Shown: positions 50,301 to 62,246 of the stretch, piece after piece | How positions within the stretch are numbered: the stretch's first letter is position 1 | How the letters are laid out: every line of letters starts with the position of its first letter | From: Zygnema cylindricum | Taxonomy: Eukaryota > Streptophyta > Zygnematophyceae > Zygnematales > Zygnemataceae | Length of the DNA: 64,000 nucleotides | Direction of reading: 5' to 3' | Assembly: GCA_037447655.1 (NCBI GenBank) | Contig: JBBHKE010001516.1 | Span: forward strand, 1-64,000 | Made by a program: the position numbers and the translations under genes | Notes under the pieces: generated by a model | Databases searched by the model: none | What the model was told of the DNA's origin: nothing | The model's input: the letters and a program-made list of their open reading frames with translations, nothing else

Positions 50301-51107
50301 GCCACACTAGGTTTTCACGGTATTATATCAGCTGTCTATTTTTTTCGTTAAAATTCTCCATTGACTTTTAACCGTTAAAGTTACACAGCCAGCTTCTTCA
50401 CTTGTATCGTATATCAGGGCAATATGCTTCCCAGGAATCCATTTTCTTTTATTTCTGCAATTTTTTTTTTCAAAGATGGTGAATATTCTCATTTGGTTAG
50501 GTTAAAGATTTCTGCTCCTATGGTTGTTGTACAAGTAATCAAGACTTATCATGCATCTTACTTGTTCCTTTTCAAAATCATTCCTCGATTCATTCGTTGC
50601 TTTTGTTTTAAGACATATTTCCATTTTGACTGCACAAAACTGCGAAAATATGAAAAGTTTGGACAATTTGCGACTGCGACAGATCGTTCACCCACTCCTA
50701 ATTTCGCGAGTAATATCGAGGCCATTTGCATTGTGACTTAAAGAAAATAAGAAAATAAGAAAATAAGAAAAAAAAAGGAAAAAGACAAACGAGTAACAGC
50801 TACTCTTAATGCACACAGAAAAACGGAGATTGTGGGGAATCACTTTGAAGGGAAGAACGCTTACATTCTCCGGTTAGAGTGAAAAAAAAACTATGGATTG
50901 GTAAAATCTGGTCAAAATAAGACAGACCAAGAAAGTAAACGTTTCATGTGTTGACTAACAGCCTTACCAAACATCCCACAAATGCATGACAACCTGTATC
51001 GATCGCAAATTGATCTCAAAACAATTTTAAAAACCGTCAAAACTCGGTTACAGGGTTTATAAGATTCGAGCACACACAAGAATGATGATAAATCTTCCAG
51101 TTAACCG
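47357..51107. other. AT-rich intergenic DNA downstream of ORC2
   Basis: No gene identified. ORFs that could be chance or gene relics include 48307-48528 (-, 73 codons), 49342-49548 (+, containing GVKNLFKELGYKTMYVDLAE) and 49718-50029 (+, 103 codons, containing YDARHIIVMQYFEV). They lack recognisable domains or linked splice sites. The cluster at 49.3-50.0 kb might be a decayed gene or transposon. Confidence 0.35.
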
Positions 51108-54100
51108 TTACGCCTCGTCCATCTCCTCCAAAAGTTTCGACAAAGCCTCCGGTGGTAAAGTGATATACAAACAGTCTTGCCCATCCTTTCCTCTCCTCGT
51201 CCGAAGAAGCTCGTGGTCTCGAAACTCCGTCTGATGGATTCGAAGAGTGGGTTCACTACTCACGAGAAACTTTTCACGGCAAAGGGCATACCACCGGTGA
51301 AAAGGAAGGCCTGTAGGGAAACCAAGAAGAGAAACGAGAAAGAAACAGAGTGATGTCTAACACAAAAGCACACCTCCGAAAACAAAAAAAAACCACGGCA
51401 AAGAAATCACAAAAACACACCAAACTAGTTAAACAACCCGAAGGATCTCCTTCGAGCTCTCCGTATAATATTCAAGGAACTGCAACCGTCCGATTCCATG
51501 TGGATGACATACATATATGCGAAGTGTCACAGCCCTTCCTCCTCTTCCTCCCTCCCCTCTCTCTCTCTCCTTTCCCCCACCCTCGTCCCTCTCCCTCCAG
51601 ATCCTTCCCCTTGGTCAAATCTGAGGCTCTTGGGCCCAGCCATTGAGATTCAGCCAAAATTTCCGGAGGCGCGCTGCGTGCACTCCTCCGATCCTCTCCT
51701 CCAGTCAAAGAGGGCCGGAGGGAAGCTGCTTCGGTCCTATAGGCGTTATATGTGGGAGTGTGGTGCCACCACCAGTTAAACTGTGGGGAGAGAACCTGCT
51801 TGTCCCACACTGGCACCCACCTCGAGTCAGGGAAGAAGATAATTTCTCGATCGGTAACTTTCAGGAATCACTTCCTTTTGGATGGATCGTGTACATGATT
51901 TAAGTGGAAAGGCATGGAAAAGAAGGAAGGGTGTTTCACCAGATAAGTGTGTGTAGGGAAAGAGGTGGAGAGGAGGACGAGAAGGTGGGAGGAAAGGATT
52001 TTTAGACGGATGGATCATGTACAAAAGGTATCTGGAAAGGAGTGGAAAGAAAGGACGGGCTTTCACTAACTAAATGCATGTTCATAAAGAGGTGGAAAGG
52101 GAGGAAAGGAAAGGAAATTTAGAAGATATTGAATGTGTACATAATGTATCTGGAAAGGGGTGGACGGACAGGCCTTTTACGAGATAAATATGCGTACGGA
52201 AAGAGGTGGAAAGCGAGGAAACGGAGGAAAAAGGGAGGAAAGGATTTCTAAATGCGTGTATGTAATGTATCTAGAAAGAGGTAAAAATGGAGGAAAGGGG
52301 CCTTCAACTAGATAGGAAAGTACGCAATGTATTTGAAAGGGATGGAAATGGAGAAAGGCCCTTCTACCAGTTGGATGCGTGAATGTAATGTATCCGGAAA
52401 GAGGTAAAAAAGGAGGAAAAAAAAGACATTATACTTGATTGGATAGCGTACATGATGTACCTGGAAAGAGGTGGAGAGAGAGGAAATGTGGGAAAAAAAG
52501 GATTTTCACCAGACAAATGTGAGTGAATAATATATCTGGAAAGGGATGCAAGGGTCATTAAACGGCAGCTAATTCCAGAGCATCTGAAATCACAGCATCC
52601 TAAATAGCTTATACAACAAGTTTTTCAAATCATTTTTTCGCAGTCCACACAATTATTTAACATGGACCAGATTGATAAAAAGCCTTCAATTGAACTGATA
52701 AGAAAAGTCTAAATCGATGGCATACACAGTTTAGGACAAACCATACTATTCCTTGGACCGTACTATTGAATCCGTCCAGACTATTTAAGACATTATAGCA
52801 ATGCAATGCTAACCTACTAGTGCCAGAATCATAGGTCCTGTGTTCAAATCCTGAATGGTCTATCTTAATGAATCTTTGGCACATTATTGTACGTTATTAT
52901 TACTGTCCTTTGCTCAGACTGAATCACAAAGAAGAATGGCGAACATAAGTGAAATTTATACAACAAGATCATCCCACAGTGTGGAGTTGAGAAAAAAATG
53001 TGGGATAACTCCTGCATCGAAATGGAGAAAGAAGGAACAAAAACTCACAAAGCGGTGAATTCACATTGTCAACCGACGCCACCAATTGGACGCAGGAACA
53101 GGAAGCCATGGCTGCCAATATTCGTTGAGCATCAAAAGTCCTCAGGCCCGGCCCATCTATGTTGTGGATGACAACATGGACGTGGATATCCTTGTGCTGG
53201 AGACCCAAAAAGGATAAAATATCCTCCTCCTTGCTTGAATTGAAGGGTTTCACCTTCCCCGTCCGTTTTTCTTTGCTCCGTTGCCATACAGTTTCAGCAA
53301 TAACAGCCAAAACCTGCACCATTCCATGGGAAACTTAAACCAGATTACCTCTTCAATTTCCATCGGGAAAGAGCACCTGCTTGAATACATAACATCTTCA
53401 ATATCCTCAAAAAAGAGCTCATGCTTCTGAAAAAAACAGAGTGCTCATAGTGATATAAGATCATGCGACGACCTTCAAATCAACCTTAGGTTTCAAATAT
53501 CAGTGTGGAAACTAAAACAAATCATGTCTTTCCCAACTTTCATTTCAGAAAAAAACGCATCCAAGACCCTTTGAAGATTTCAGGAGAAAGCTGAGTACAT
53601 AACAGTTGAATAAAAAGTATAAAGCAAAACAAGACATGTGAGACATATTTAGAAGCAAATAGAAGGAATAAACTATGTAATCATGAACTAGAATGCTACA
53701 CAAAGGAAATTTACTGACATAAGATGAGCGTCAAACTTAAAACATTATAACTACATTTCATCGCATAGGAGTTTTCTGTACAGCCGAGTTACAGCCAAAA
53801 ACTGAGCCATTTAGACAAAAGTAGCTTGTGTATAGATAAGAAATTATCTGAAACTGAAAACAATAACTACATTTCATCACCCAAAGATCTTCCTCACAGC
53901 CGAATCACAGCCAAAGTAAGTGACCCTGTTGGTTTAACAAAGGAAGCTACACCGCTCATCGTTATTAGTGTTAAAGTTTTTTTCGCCACTTCAAATATCT
54001 TTTCTCCGTATACACTTGTCGAATTGTCAATCGAAGACCGCCGATAGGAAGCTGAGAATCTTGCCTTCCAATAGCAACCATCAAATTGACAACCCGACAA

Positions 54101-55459
54101 GTGTGCACGAAGAAAAGATGTTTTAAGTGGCGAAAAAAACTTTAACACTAATAACGATTAGCGGTGCAGTTTAACAGACAAACCTCTTTCACACTGATAG
54201 TCTGCAGGAAGCCATTGACAACAATAACAGCTCCATCTGTAAGCGCCTCTTTCGCAAACCGTTCCAACAAATCTTTTTTGGAGCCAAGGCCATAAAAGAG
54301 GAGGTTAAAGCCTTGCCTGCAAGAACAAAAGTACAATCTATAAAGCCAGAAACTTCTGGTTCTGGAGGAAGAACTCCATCTCCTTGCCCATGATCGGTGC
54401 AAATTAGTACACCAAAAAAAGAATTCTTTGTTGCTCCTACACTATACCATCACTAACAAACCAAAGTTATTCCATTAGTCAGCGCAGATGGTAAAAATAC
54501 GCTTACTGCAAAAAGTATATGGATGTTAATGATGAGAAAACTACATTCACATTTACTGCATTTAACTGGATAATATCCTTATTCAGCTGACTCAATCACT
54601 CTCAATTATATTAATGCTCACCCGAGTTGAAATCTCCAATATGGGAAAGAGTCGACATACGATTCCAGCAATCGAACTTTCTCTTCTTGATGAGACTCTG
54701 AAAATTTAGCCATTGCTGCCCGAATCTCCTGTCACGAGAAAATAGGAACATCAGAAAATCGTGCATATCAATCGATGTTAATACTGAGAATCAAGGAAAA
54801 ATCTGGAGTGTACATAGTATACTTTTGACCACTCCAAAAATTGAATAACGAACTGCAAACATGCATCACTAATTAATGTGACTTCATGTGCTAGTTAACA
54901 AAGTGCAATTGCTTATTGAATCTACTTTGTAACTTGAATATCAACAAGAGAAAAAAAATCAAGGAATTCATAATGGACAACCAAAGCTTCCTGTACTACA
55001 TGGAGCAAACGAGCATAGCAGATATCAGACCTGTTCTCCTCCAAAATTGAAATCTTTGAAGGTGACAGACCCACGTTTGCCTTTCTGGGCAGAGGACTTT
55101 GCTGAACCAGATGCTCCATTGCCCAATTCTTTGTCACCAGTTGTACCTCGCGTCCCATCTTCATCTCCTTCTCCTTCATCTTCCTCTTCCTCGTCCTCTT
55201 CCTCTTCCTCTTCAGTCTCTGTTTCTGCATCGTCTTCACCTTCTTCAACAGTCTTCCCATGAATCCCATCCTCTTGAAACTCTTCCACCTCCTCACTCTC
55301 CTCTTCCGATTCCTCCTCTTCAATTTTCTCCACTATTTTAAGTGGAATTGCTCTGGTACTCTCCTTCAAACCATTTGTCTTGTGCTTCTCCATTGGAGAC
55401 TTTTTGCCCCGCTTTGCTGGTGAGCCACCAGCTGTCTGGCCCCGTTTCCGCGTTTCCAT
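51108..55459 (-). CDS. ORC2: Origin recognition complex subunit 2
   Basis: Six exons join in phase: 55459-55031, 54728-54622, 54316-54184, 53313-53049, 51809-51513 (end uncertain), 51310-51108; 477 residues. Exon 1 starts METRKRGQTAGG and is a basic then very acidic, presumably disordered tail. Exons 2-3 carry SFPYWRFQL and QGFNLLFYGLGSKKDLLERF, then VIVVNGFLQTISVKE. Exon 4 has EEDILSFLG, HVHVVIHNIDGPGLRTFDAQ and VQLVASVDNVNSPL. Exon 5 opens LWDKQVLSPQFNWWWHHTPTY. The last exon gives REKFLVSSEPTLRIHQTEFR, DHELLRTRRGKDGQDCLYIT and LLEEMDEA before TAA. This is the full AAA+-like core plus C-terminal winged-helix part of ORC2, which helps load MCM2-7 at replication origins in the nucleus. The region after WWWHHTPTY is poorly conserved and ends in purine-rich low complexity; donors at 51513 or 51531 both keep the phase. 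Confidence 0.9.
51530..51602. repeat. CT-rich tract inside ORC2 exon 5
   Basis: CCTCTTCCTCC and CTCTCTCTCC sequence on the + strand, purine-rich on the coding strand. It encodes GKGERERGGRKRRKG if retained in the mRNA. Confidence 0.6.
51860..52560. repeat. Irregular tandem repeats in ORC2 intron 4
   Basis: About seven imperfect units of 90-120 bp, each with words like GTACATGATGTACCTGGAAA, GAGGTGGA(A/G)A, GGAGGAAAGG and TTTCACCAGATAAATGTG. Units vary in length and sequence. The array occupies over half of the intron between exons 5 and 4. Confidence 0.75.
53349..53426 (-). CDS. Possible in-frame cassette exon of ORC2 (78 nt)
   Basis: Preceded by a strong acceptor (CTCTGTTTTTTTCAG type) and ended by GAAGAG before GTAATC. 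Phase 0-0, 26 codons, open (KHELFFEDIEDVMYSSRCSF then PMEIEE). It lies between exons 3 and 4, which splice well to each other without it (ISVKE to VLAVIAE). Other ORC2 proteins have no obvious counterpart, so it is either an alternative exon or chance. Confidence 0.3.
53948..54166. mobile_element. Mariner-like MITE, 217 bp (copy 3)
   Basis: Left CACCGCTCATCGTTATTAGT after TA, right ACTAATAACGATTAGCGGTG. The interior is nearly the same as the element at 40988-41202 (TTGCCTTCCAATAGCAACCA in both). It lies in ORC2 intron 3, ending 17 bp from the exon 3 donor. Confidence 0.85.
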
Positions 55460-55612
55460 GCTGCCCGCTACAGTTTATCAGGGCGTTCCAACAAGAAGCA
55501 ATTAAAAATATAAAAAAATGTTCAAGTAGTTAAAACCTCCCCCACCCCCTCTCTCTCTCTCTCTCCCTCTACCCTCCTCTGCCTCTCTCTCTCCCTCTCC
55601 CAACCCAATTTT
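55460..55612 (-). promoter_or_regulatory. Immediate upstream region of ORC2
   Basis: About 150 bp between the ORC2 start codon and a hexanucleotide array, including a CTCTCTCT/CCTCC tract (GA-rich on the coding strand). It presumably holds the 5' leader and core promoter. No specific factor site is claimed. Confidence 0.35.
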
Positions 55613-55812
55613 TATCCTGATCCCTATCCCTATTCCTATTCCTGTCCCTATTCCTGTCCCTATTCCTATTCCTGTTCCTATTCCTGTTCCTGTTCCTGTT
55701 CCTGTTCCTATTCCTGTTCCTATTCCTGTTCCTGTTCCTGTTCCTGTTCCTATTCCTATTCCTATTCCTATTCCTATTCCTATTCCTATTCCTATTCCTA
55801 TTCCTATTCCTT
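55613..55812. repeat. Hexanucleotide array (TATTCC/TGTTCC)n
   Basis: About 33 head-to-tail units of CCTATT, CCTGTT or CCTGTC without spacers. It begins about 155 bp upstream of the ORC2 start codon. Confidence 0.95.
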
Positions 55813-57754
55813 TATACTCTAGCAAGACAATGGAGTTTACATAACCTATCTTGACAGCTAGGTTTTGTATATTGCCCGATCTGATACATGAGCATGGGTA
55901 GAAAGACTAAAACAATTTTATACAAAAATTATTGTGGCTAAACTTTTGTATTTGGATAACATTATTTGATGTGGCTGAAATTAAACATCGGCCGTAGATA
56001 ATGAGGCCATCATAACGGGCAACTGTTTTTGTCATAAAATTTACATTTAAATGGTGTGGATTAACTTAAATATTGCCCACACTCAAATTGATGTGGCAGA
56101 TCCTACATTTTCTCACCCATACCAGTTCCATACCCACAGACACCAGCAGTGTACCTGATTTTAAAACTAGTCCATATGCACCATATCTTCTCCTTTTTAA
56201 TCTTCTCCTCTATCTGTTCCTCCCTCCTCCTACTCACTCCACATGTTGTCCTCCTCCTGTTTATGTATGATACATAAATACATGACACTGTAAGCTTGTT
56301 TGGGTTTTTTAGTTTTTTTTTGGGTAATTCCTTCCTCTATTCGCATCCAAGTCAAGTTGTATTAAGAATATAATTCAGGTCATAATAGGTAATGTACTGT
56401 CCGCCCTGTCGAACCCGACATTGAAAATTTGTACTTTTATTCAATAACATTTCCAGAAATTGAACTCTTGCCAAAAAACTTTTAAGGTACCAACATGATG
56501 TACCTTTTTTCACATTTTGTTAAGGAAAAAAATTGTGTAATTGCAACACTTTGTTACATAATCGTGAGTCCTGATATAATGTAACTAAAAAAAAAGCCAG
56601 CAAAGCCGACAGGTTTTGCCGCAATGTCATGTGAACCATACTTAATCGACATAGGTTAAAAATATTGCACCCTTTATAATAATAAATGAATAGACTGTCA
56701 ATCTAAACCTAGTGAAAACTTTGTCGCAAGACAACAAACAAAACAAAATACAAAACCTTTACCGTGTTAAAGCTATTTCGAAACAAAGTCCAAAGCATCA
56801 TGGACTGAAAGTTTAAGGTAGCAAATACAATGCTGTAATATTCACTGTCATTTGTGAAGATAGCTTTTTGGTTCAATATAGAACCGTTCACTTATAAACA
56901 AGTAATGAATTTGCATATAGTCACATTCTCCAATGTTTCCTATGAGGTGCAAATTAAAATTTAAATACACTACATATAATATATTACGCGTAAGCTTTTT
57001 AAATATTTGACAAAACCATGCGCCCTACAAAAGTGCGCAAGAAAGCTTGGTATATTGATTGTGATTTTTGCATTTTATGTCAGTTCATGAAATAAGTGTT
57101 GTTTACGGAACAAATGATACTTTGAGATTACATTCGGCATCTCACAACAATGTCACAACTTAAGTCGAAGATCCTTTAACTTCGTATATGTCATTTTAAA
57201 AACGTTCCTTACATGTCTATGAGGGGAAAAACAATAACAGTTACCTCACACATTAACCAAAGAAAAAAAACAGTTAAAGTCGTAAATATACCAATTCATA
57301 TCTTTCAAAATGTTAGTATATTCGCTAAATGAAAAAAAAGGAGATGTACTTTAGCCTTTTATATCTACAACGTATCTACAAATAAATAGATTTTTCAAAT
57401 GAAGCGCCATGTGGATATATACAGGAAATTTGAGGTTTTGAGCAAAACCGCGTATATTTACAAGGTTTTTAACTTCTCTTCTACATCTATATTAAATTCC
57501 TCAAACCCAGCCACCATAATTACTTTCGGTTCTACAGGGTGAAGTCTACGGTATACTCAGCAAGAAGTCCATTTTTTTTATTCATGGGTACCACATGAAA
57601 TGGACAGGTAAAATGATTGATTTATCCTAACCGTGTCTATCTTCCTTATTCACAAAAACCACATTAAATGCAAACGATTGCTGTGGGATTATCAAATCAT
57701 GAAAATAAAATATTGCACTTAGCTAATTAACCTATCAGGCGATGTAAACAGAAA
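55813..57754. other. AT-rich intergenic DNA
   Basis: No gene or repeat recognised beyond A/T runs. Short ORFs lack resemblance to known families. Confidence 0.45.
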
Positions 57755-57939
57755 TACACCGCCCATCGCTATTAGAGTTGATGATTGATTAGTGTAAACA
57801 CTTTATTAAAATTAACTACACAATTTTATGTTCTCCCACGTGGCTCATTGGCTCATTATGGGCCACTTAACTAGATAAAGTGCTTTAAAAGAATCATGCA
57901 CTCGCATTAGAGTAACTGACTCTAATAATGGGCGGTGTA
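57755..57939. mobile_element. Mariner-like MITE, 181 bp (copy 4)
   Basis: TA-flanked, left CACCGCCCATCGCTATTAGAG, right CTCTAATAATGGGCGGTG. The interior has TGGCTCATTGGCTCATTATG and CCACTTAACTAGATAAAGTG, shared with the decayed copy near 28.9 kb. No coding capacity. Confidence 0.8.
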
Positions 57940-58439
57940 TTTTAACAGCAGAGAAGATGAAGTAACTTTTCCCTTGATTGGATTTTCCCAACAACTTTAG
58001 GGAGATAAAATTTACGCATACGTAATTTGAACTCAGGGAAAAAGAAATTGACTTCTAGTTGTAAAAGCTGTGGAAGAAGGGCAGGCACATTTCATTCAGA
58101 GAGAGGGTACATAGTACATTGCTCCCATTTTTACAAAAATACTATTTTGAAACAGAATGGAATGGTGTCCCTTTAGAATTTTAGATTACAAATTTTTACA
58201 TGTTCCTGGAAATAAAATGGTGTGGACTTTCGTAAGGTCTATTAACCTGGGTTACCTCTCTCTTCAAAAAAAAAAGGTCTTTTCTAATAAGTAAATTCTT
58301 ATTTTTACTGAATCTTAAACAATTCAAAGAAACCAATTTAGTGTCAATTTAGTACTAGGATCTTTCCATAAAGATGGCAGAGTTCCGGACATTCTCAAAA
58401 ACTGAACGCAATTGATTGAAGAATGAAACATGAGGTAAA

Positions 58440-58615
<176 letters not shown>

Positions 58616-58840
58616 GAGGTTTTTTTTTTTTTTCACCATTGATGTTCAGAACTTGGGAAAATTATCCTATTTCGTAAAATATTTCTTTGTTTAACGTTCG
58701 ATAACGTTTACGACAATCTCTGAAAATGCTAATTATAGCAAGAAGAACGAACTACTGAAGTATTTGAAAACAAGAAGCCAGACATTCTGATCCTAGAGAC
58801 AAAAATAAAGAGTACTGATAAAACTTAAGAATATTACTAC

Positions 58841-59000
58841 CTTTGACTATGTTGAAGTCTCCCTGCGAGCTCTGTTTCTTTTTTTCGGTTTGTATCTTTT
58901 CCTCCTCTTCCACGTCCTGCTCCAGTCTCTTCTGTTTCGTTAGTACTCAGCTGCTTCCGTTTCCTGACTCCAGCGGTTGCCTTAAACCTTCCCTCCTGTG
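58841..59000 (-). CDS. Possible orphan coding exon
   Basis: About 53 open codons on the - strand rich in Arg/Lys/Glu/Gly (KATAGVRKRKQLSTNETEET then GAGRGRGGKDTNRKKETELA), ending HSQ + AG before a good GTAGTA donor (phase 2). No convincing acceptor or start codon is visible, and an alternative frame is also charged. The donor phase does not fit the ORC2 first exon. It could be a nuclear-protein tail of an unrecognised gene or chance. Confidence 0.25.
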
Positions 59001-59040
59001 TTCCTCATGTTTCATTCTTTCTTCCCGTTCATGGGCAGAC

Positions 59041-60447
59041 TATACCCCTTCTTTCATACAGGTTCTGTACCAGTCGTACCAATTTTGATTTTTTTACGAG
59101 GAGTTATTTTTTTTAGTTTTTGAACTTTTCGTAAAGTTCGTATACTTTTCATCCTAGTTGTTCAATACGTGGATTTTTTCCATTTTATTTTTTTCCAGTT
59201 TCTACGTATTGTACGTGACTTTTGAAAAATACGCGAAAAAACGTCTACTGTAAACTGAAACTGGAATATTACGGGAACTAGTAAACAGAATACTGTAACT
59301 GTTATATTTTTTACGTAAACTGTACGGCAGTTAATAAAAAAAATTGATGCACGTATCTGTACTTCCTGTTCAGTAAACCGAACAGAATGAACATGGACTG
59401 TACGGGAAAATAATGTGACGTCTACAAATATTTCCAAAAAGAGACGTTGCGGCATCACACTATTTGAGCGCCGTGAGTTCAAATTTTGTACCGGCGTCTT
59501 CTTCAAATTTCGAAAAGAATTTCGAAAAGAATCTGTCATTATTACTTGAACAGCTGAACGCGAAAAATCACAGAAGACGCCATTACCGACGCCACGAATG
59601 ATGAAAAACGGAATCTGCATATGGCATGAACTTTGTTTTTTGAAGTTGCATGCGCTCGGAGAGGTAGAGAAAGAAGGCCATGGCTGCCTGTCTGTGACGG
59701 ACAAGCAATTTTATTATCATAAAAATGCATTTCGAAGTATTTGAACCTGCGTCTGTGTACGTCATAGTGTACACTTCGGTAGACCGTCCTTAACCAGTTG
59801 ATGTATATGTTTAGATAGAAATGTAGAGTGTGATAATAATTTAGTTAAATAATGTTTTTCACCGCTCATTTAACGGAAAGCGTACAAACTGCGGTACATG
59901 TTCAATTAATTTTTTTAAAAATGTACGAATTTGTAAGGAAAAAATATCATTAACGTTTTTTTCAAATCGACCTCTCCAATTTCTACGTATTGTACGCTCG
60001 TTCGAAACGTGCGTAAAATACGTTTTGAACAACCTTGCTTTTCATGTACGGATAAAATGTACCAAACTTGTACGGTATTTTACAAAGTAGACAGATGGAA
60101 AGATATTTGAAGTGACGTCGAAATGTGTTTCGTTTCGTTTTTGCTTTGCCCTTTTTTAAAAGGCAAAAGCATTCAGTCGCATTCGTCTCTGGTGACAACG
60201 ATAATTGGTCGTCGATTGTTTTAGTGTAAGATCGTGAGCCGTTGAGTGATTTGAGTTTTGATTGGCTTTGTCATGTTCAAATTTTGATGTAATGAAAAGA
60301 GACACATGGCACAATCCTATTAGTTGTATTTCGCGTGGTTGTAGTGGTAACGATTCGCGGTGTACAGTGTTGCACTGTACGGAACAGTACCACTGTCGCT
60401 CGTAGAGAATCTGCCAATTGGTGAAAGCCAGAAAGTACAGATTTTCA
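59041..60447. other. Unassigned repeat-like DNA
   Basis: Rich in CGTACG/GTACG words, typical of the other unassigned repeats in this window. A MITE-like right terminus (CGATTCGCGGTGTA) ends near 60364, but its left partner was not found. The 180-codon - strand ORF at 59162-59704 has no recognisable domain and is judged non-genic. Confidence 0.35.
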
Positions 60448-60533
60448 ATATGGTCGGCCGCCGTGCATCACGCTCCGTCAACAAGCGAACCGAACCGACT
60501 ATTTCCAGCGTGTCCGTATTTATTTTTGTGTAA
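60448..60533 (+). repeat. Direct repeat, left copy
   Basis: ATATGGTCGGCCGCCGTGCA ... GTGTCCGTATTTATTTTTGT. It recurs in the same orientation at about 62247-62358 (ATATGGTCGGCCGTTGTGCA ... same ending). The two flank the 1.7-kb inverted element copy. The right copy is about 25 bp longer in the middle. Confidence 0.8.
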
Positions 60534-62246
60534 GGGTACTTTCGCATGTAACTGAAACTTAGGGTTTGTCCCCATGTACTTGTAACTTAAAGAACTTACT
60601 TTGTATTTTAGCGCGGATCCGCCGGGCCCGGATTTCGCGTCCCTGCCCGTAATGATGAAATCGTAACTTACGCATATGACGATTGTAGACGTCAACAATA
60701 CCGTGACGGTTGTCAACGCCCATATCTGTGTCACGATATTTTTGGAACTGTTTGTGACGTCGCATGTCATACCGCGACATTGTAGACGTAAGTATTCCAA
60801 CCTGTGCCGTTCACGGTTGGGAGAGGCGCTTTGCCTTTGCGACGCCTGTCCGGTCGACGTGAAATGGCATCTGAATTTGAAGACCCATGCAAAAAAGAAA
60901 TCCGTATTGGACGAAAACGGACAAATCCAACCAAATTGTGTACTTTTCTTTGTCGTATTAGAATGCAAACGGACAAAATAAGCGAATTCTGTCCTTTTAT
61001 TTGTCCTTAGAAATCGCATGAAAATTTTCGAATATTACGACACGTGCGAATATATGTTCCTATTTGTTTATAAAAAATCCCTAGTTTTAAAACACATCGC
61101 GCATGTGTTTTAAATATAAGGTTGAAGATGACGTTTTTTGTCGTCAAAGTGGGTCGAAAAACACAAGACGACAAATTTTTGTACATCGTAAGTTAGAGGA
61201 TGACGCAAATTGTACTCTACAAATTTGCGACTCCTTCGTACGGTTGGAACTTAGGCAGTACGGCGCTAAGTTTTACAACAAAACGACAGAAAAAAACCCT
61301 TACTTGTGCACATGGGGACATACCCTTAGTCTTGTTACTTTTATTTTTATCGAAGACCCTCCGTACAACTTTCAGTGGATTCGTATGTTAAGAAATGAAA
61401 TCGTAACTTTAGATTGTGATAGATGTAGACGTGGGTGTAATTTGTGTCGATTGTAGACGCGTACAAAACTCGCGACAATTGATGACGCTTACAAAATAGA
61501 TACGGTTGTAAAGGTCTAGCTACTTGTGACATTGTAGATATTTAGGGTTTGTGACATTTTGACGTCACGCGTACTTATGATAGCGTCGACGTCACAAATT
61601 TCAAGACATTCCGCCATGGTTTCCCGATTTTGTTTTTTCGTCCGTTTTCACTCTACTTACCACCAAAATAAGCTAAAAGGCAGCCAAAATAAATATTTTT
61701 TATAGATCTTTCAGTTGATACCATTCTTGCATTTTTTCATTGCAAGAATTGTGAGATAGACGCGTTAGTGGGAGAGGGAGAGAGAGAGGCGCTTTCACCG
61801 ACTTCGCTTTTGCAAACTGGCGTCCTATGGTCAAAACCCCCTCCACGGCCCCTGAACGGAAAAAAAAACGCACGGAAAAAAGTCACGCACAAGCTGAAAA
61901 CGTGCGATGGGTCTTTTTTTTTTGTACTCCGCGCTAAAAAATTGTAAAAAACTTACGGCTCGTGCGCCAACATCTACCTATGCGGTTACCTCATGGAACT
62001 TTATTTAAAATCACCTCGCGAGGTGATTTTATATAACGTTTGAATATGAGTTGGAAGGACGCGAAATTGGGTCGAAATGCGCTAGACGACAAATTGCAGT
62101 ACATTTAAAGTTGTAAGGTAACGCAACTTGTACGGTGTCAATCTCGTTTTTTTGGTACGGCTGCGGATTTTCTCGTTGTTTTGTAAGTTATGGAGGAAAA
62201 CGACATAAAATAACTGTAACTTTAGCACACGAGAAAGTACCCTAAG
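60534..62246 (-). mobile_element. 1.7-kb repeat element, inverted copy
   Basis: Reverse-complement counterpart of 20080-21840. Shared landmarks include TTAGCGC(A/G)GATC(C/A)GCCGG(G/A), the MITE-like TGTCCCCATGTACTTGTAAC end, GACGTCACG with GACGTCACAAATT, the CTCTCTCC/GGGAGAGGGAGAG block and AAAATCACCTCGCGAGGTGA. It has similar length and no transposase-like ORF. It is bounded by direct repeats. Confidence 0.75.

Noticed and set aside
52840-52860. TGTTCAAATCCTGAATGG as a tRNA or SINE B box
   Set aside because: No A box at the right distance and no cloverleaf could be drawn.
55502-55825. 107-codon Gly/Ile/Thr repeat ORF on the - strand
   Set aside because: A pure translation of the CCTATT hexanucleotide array.
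59162-59704. 180-codon ORF on the - strand
   Set aside because: It lies in GTACG-rich repeat-like DNA, has no domain, and its composition changes along its length. Considered chance.
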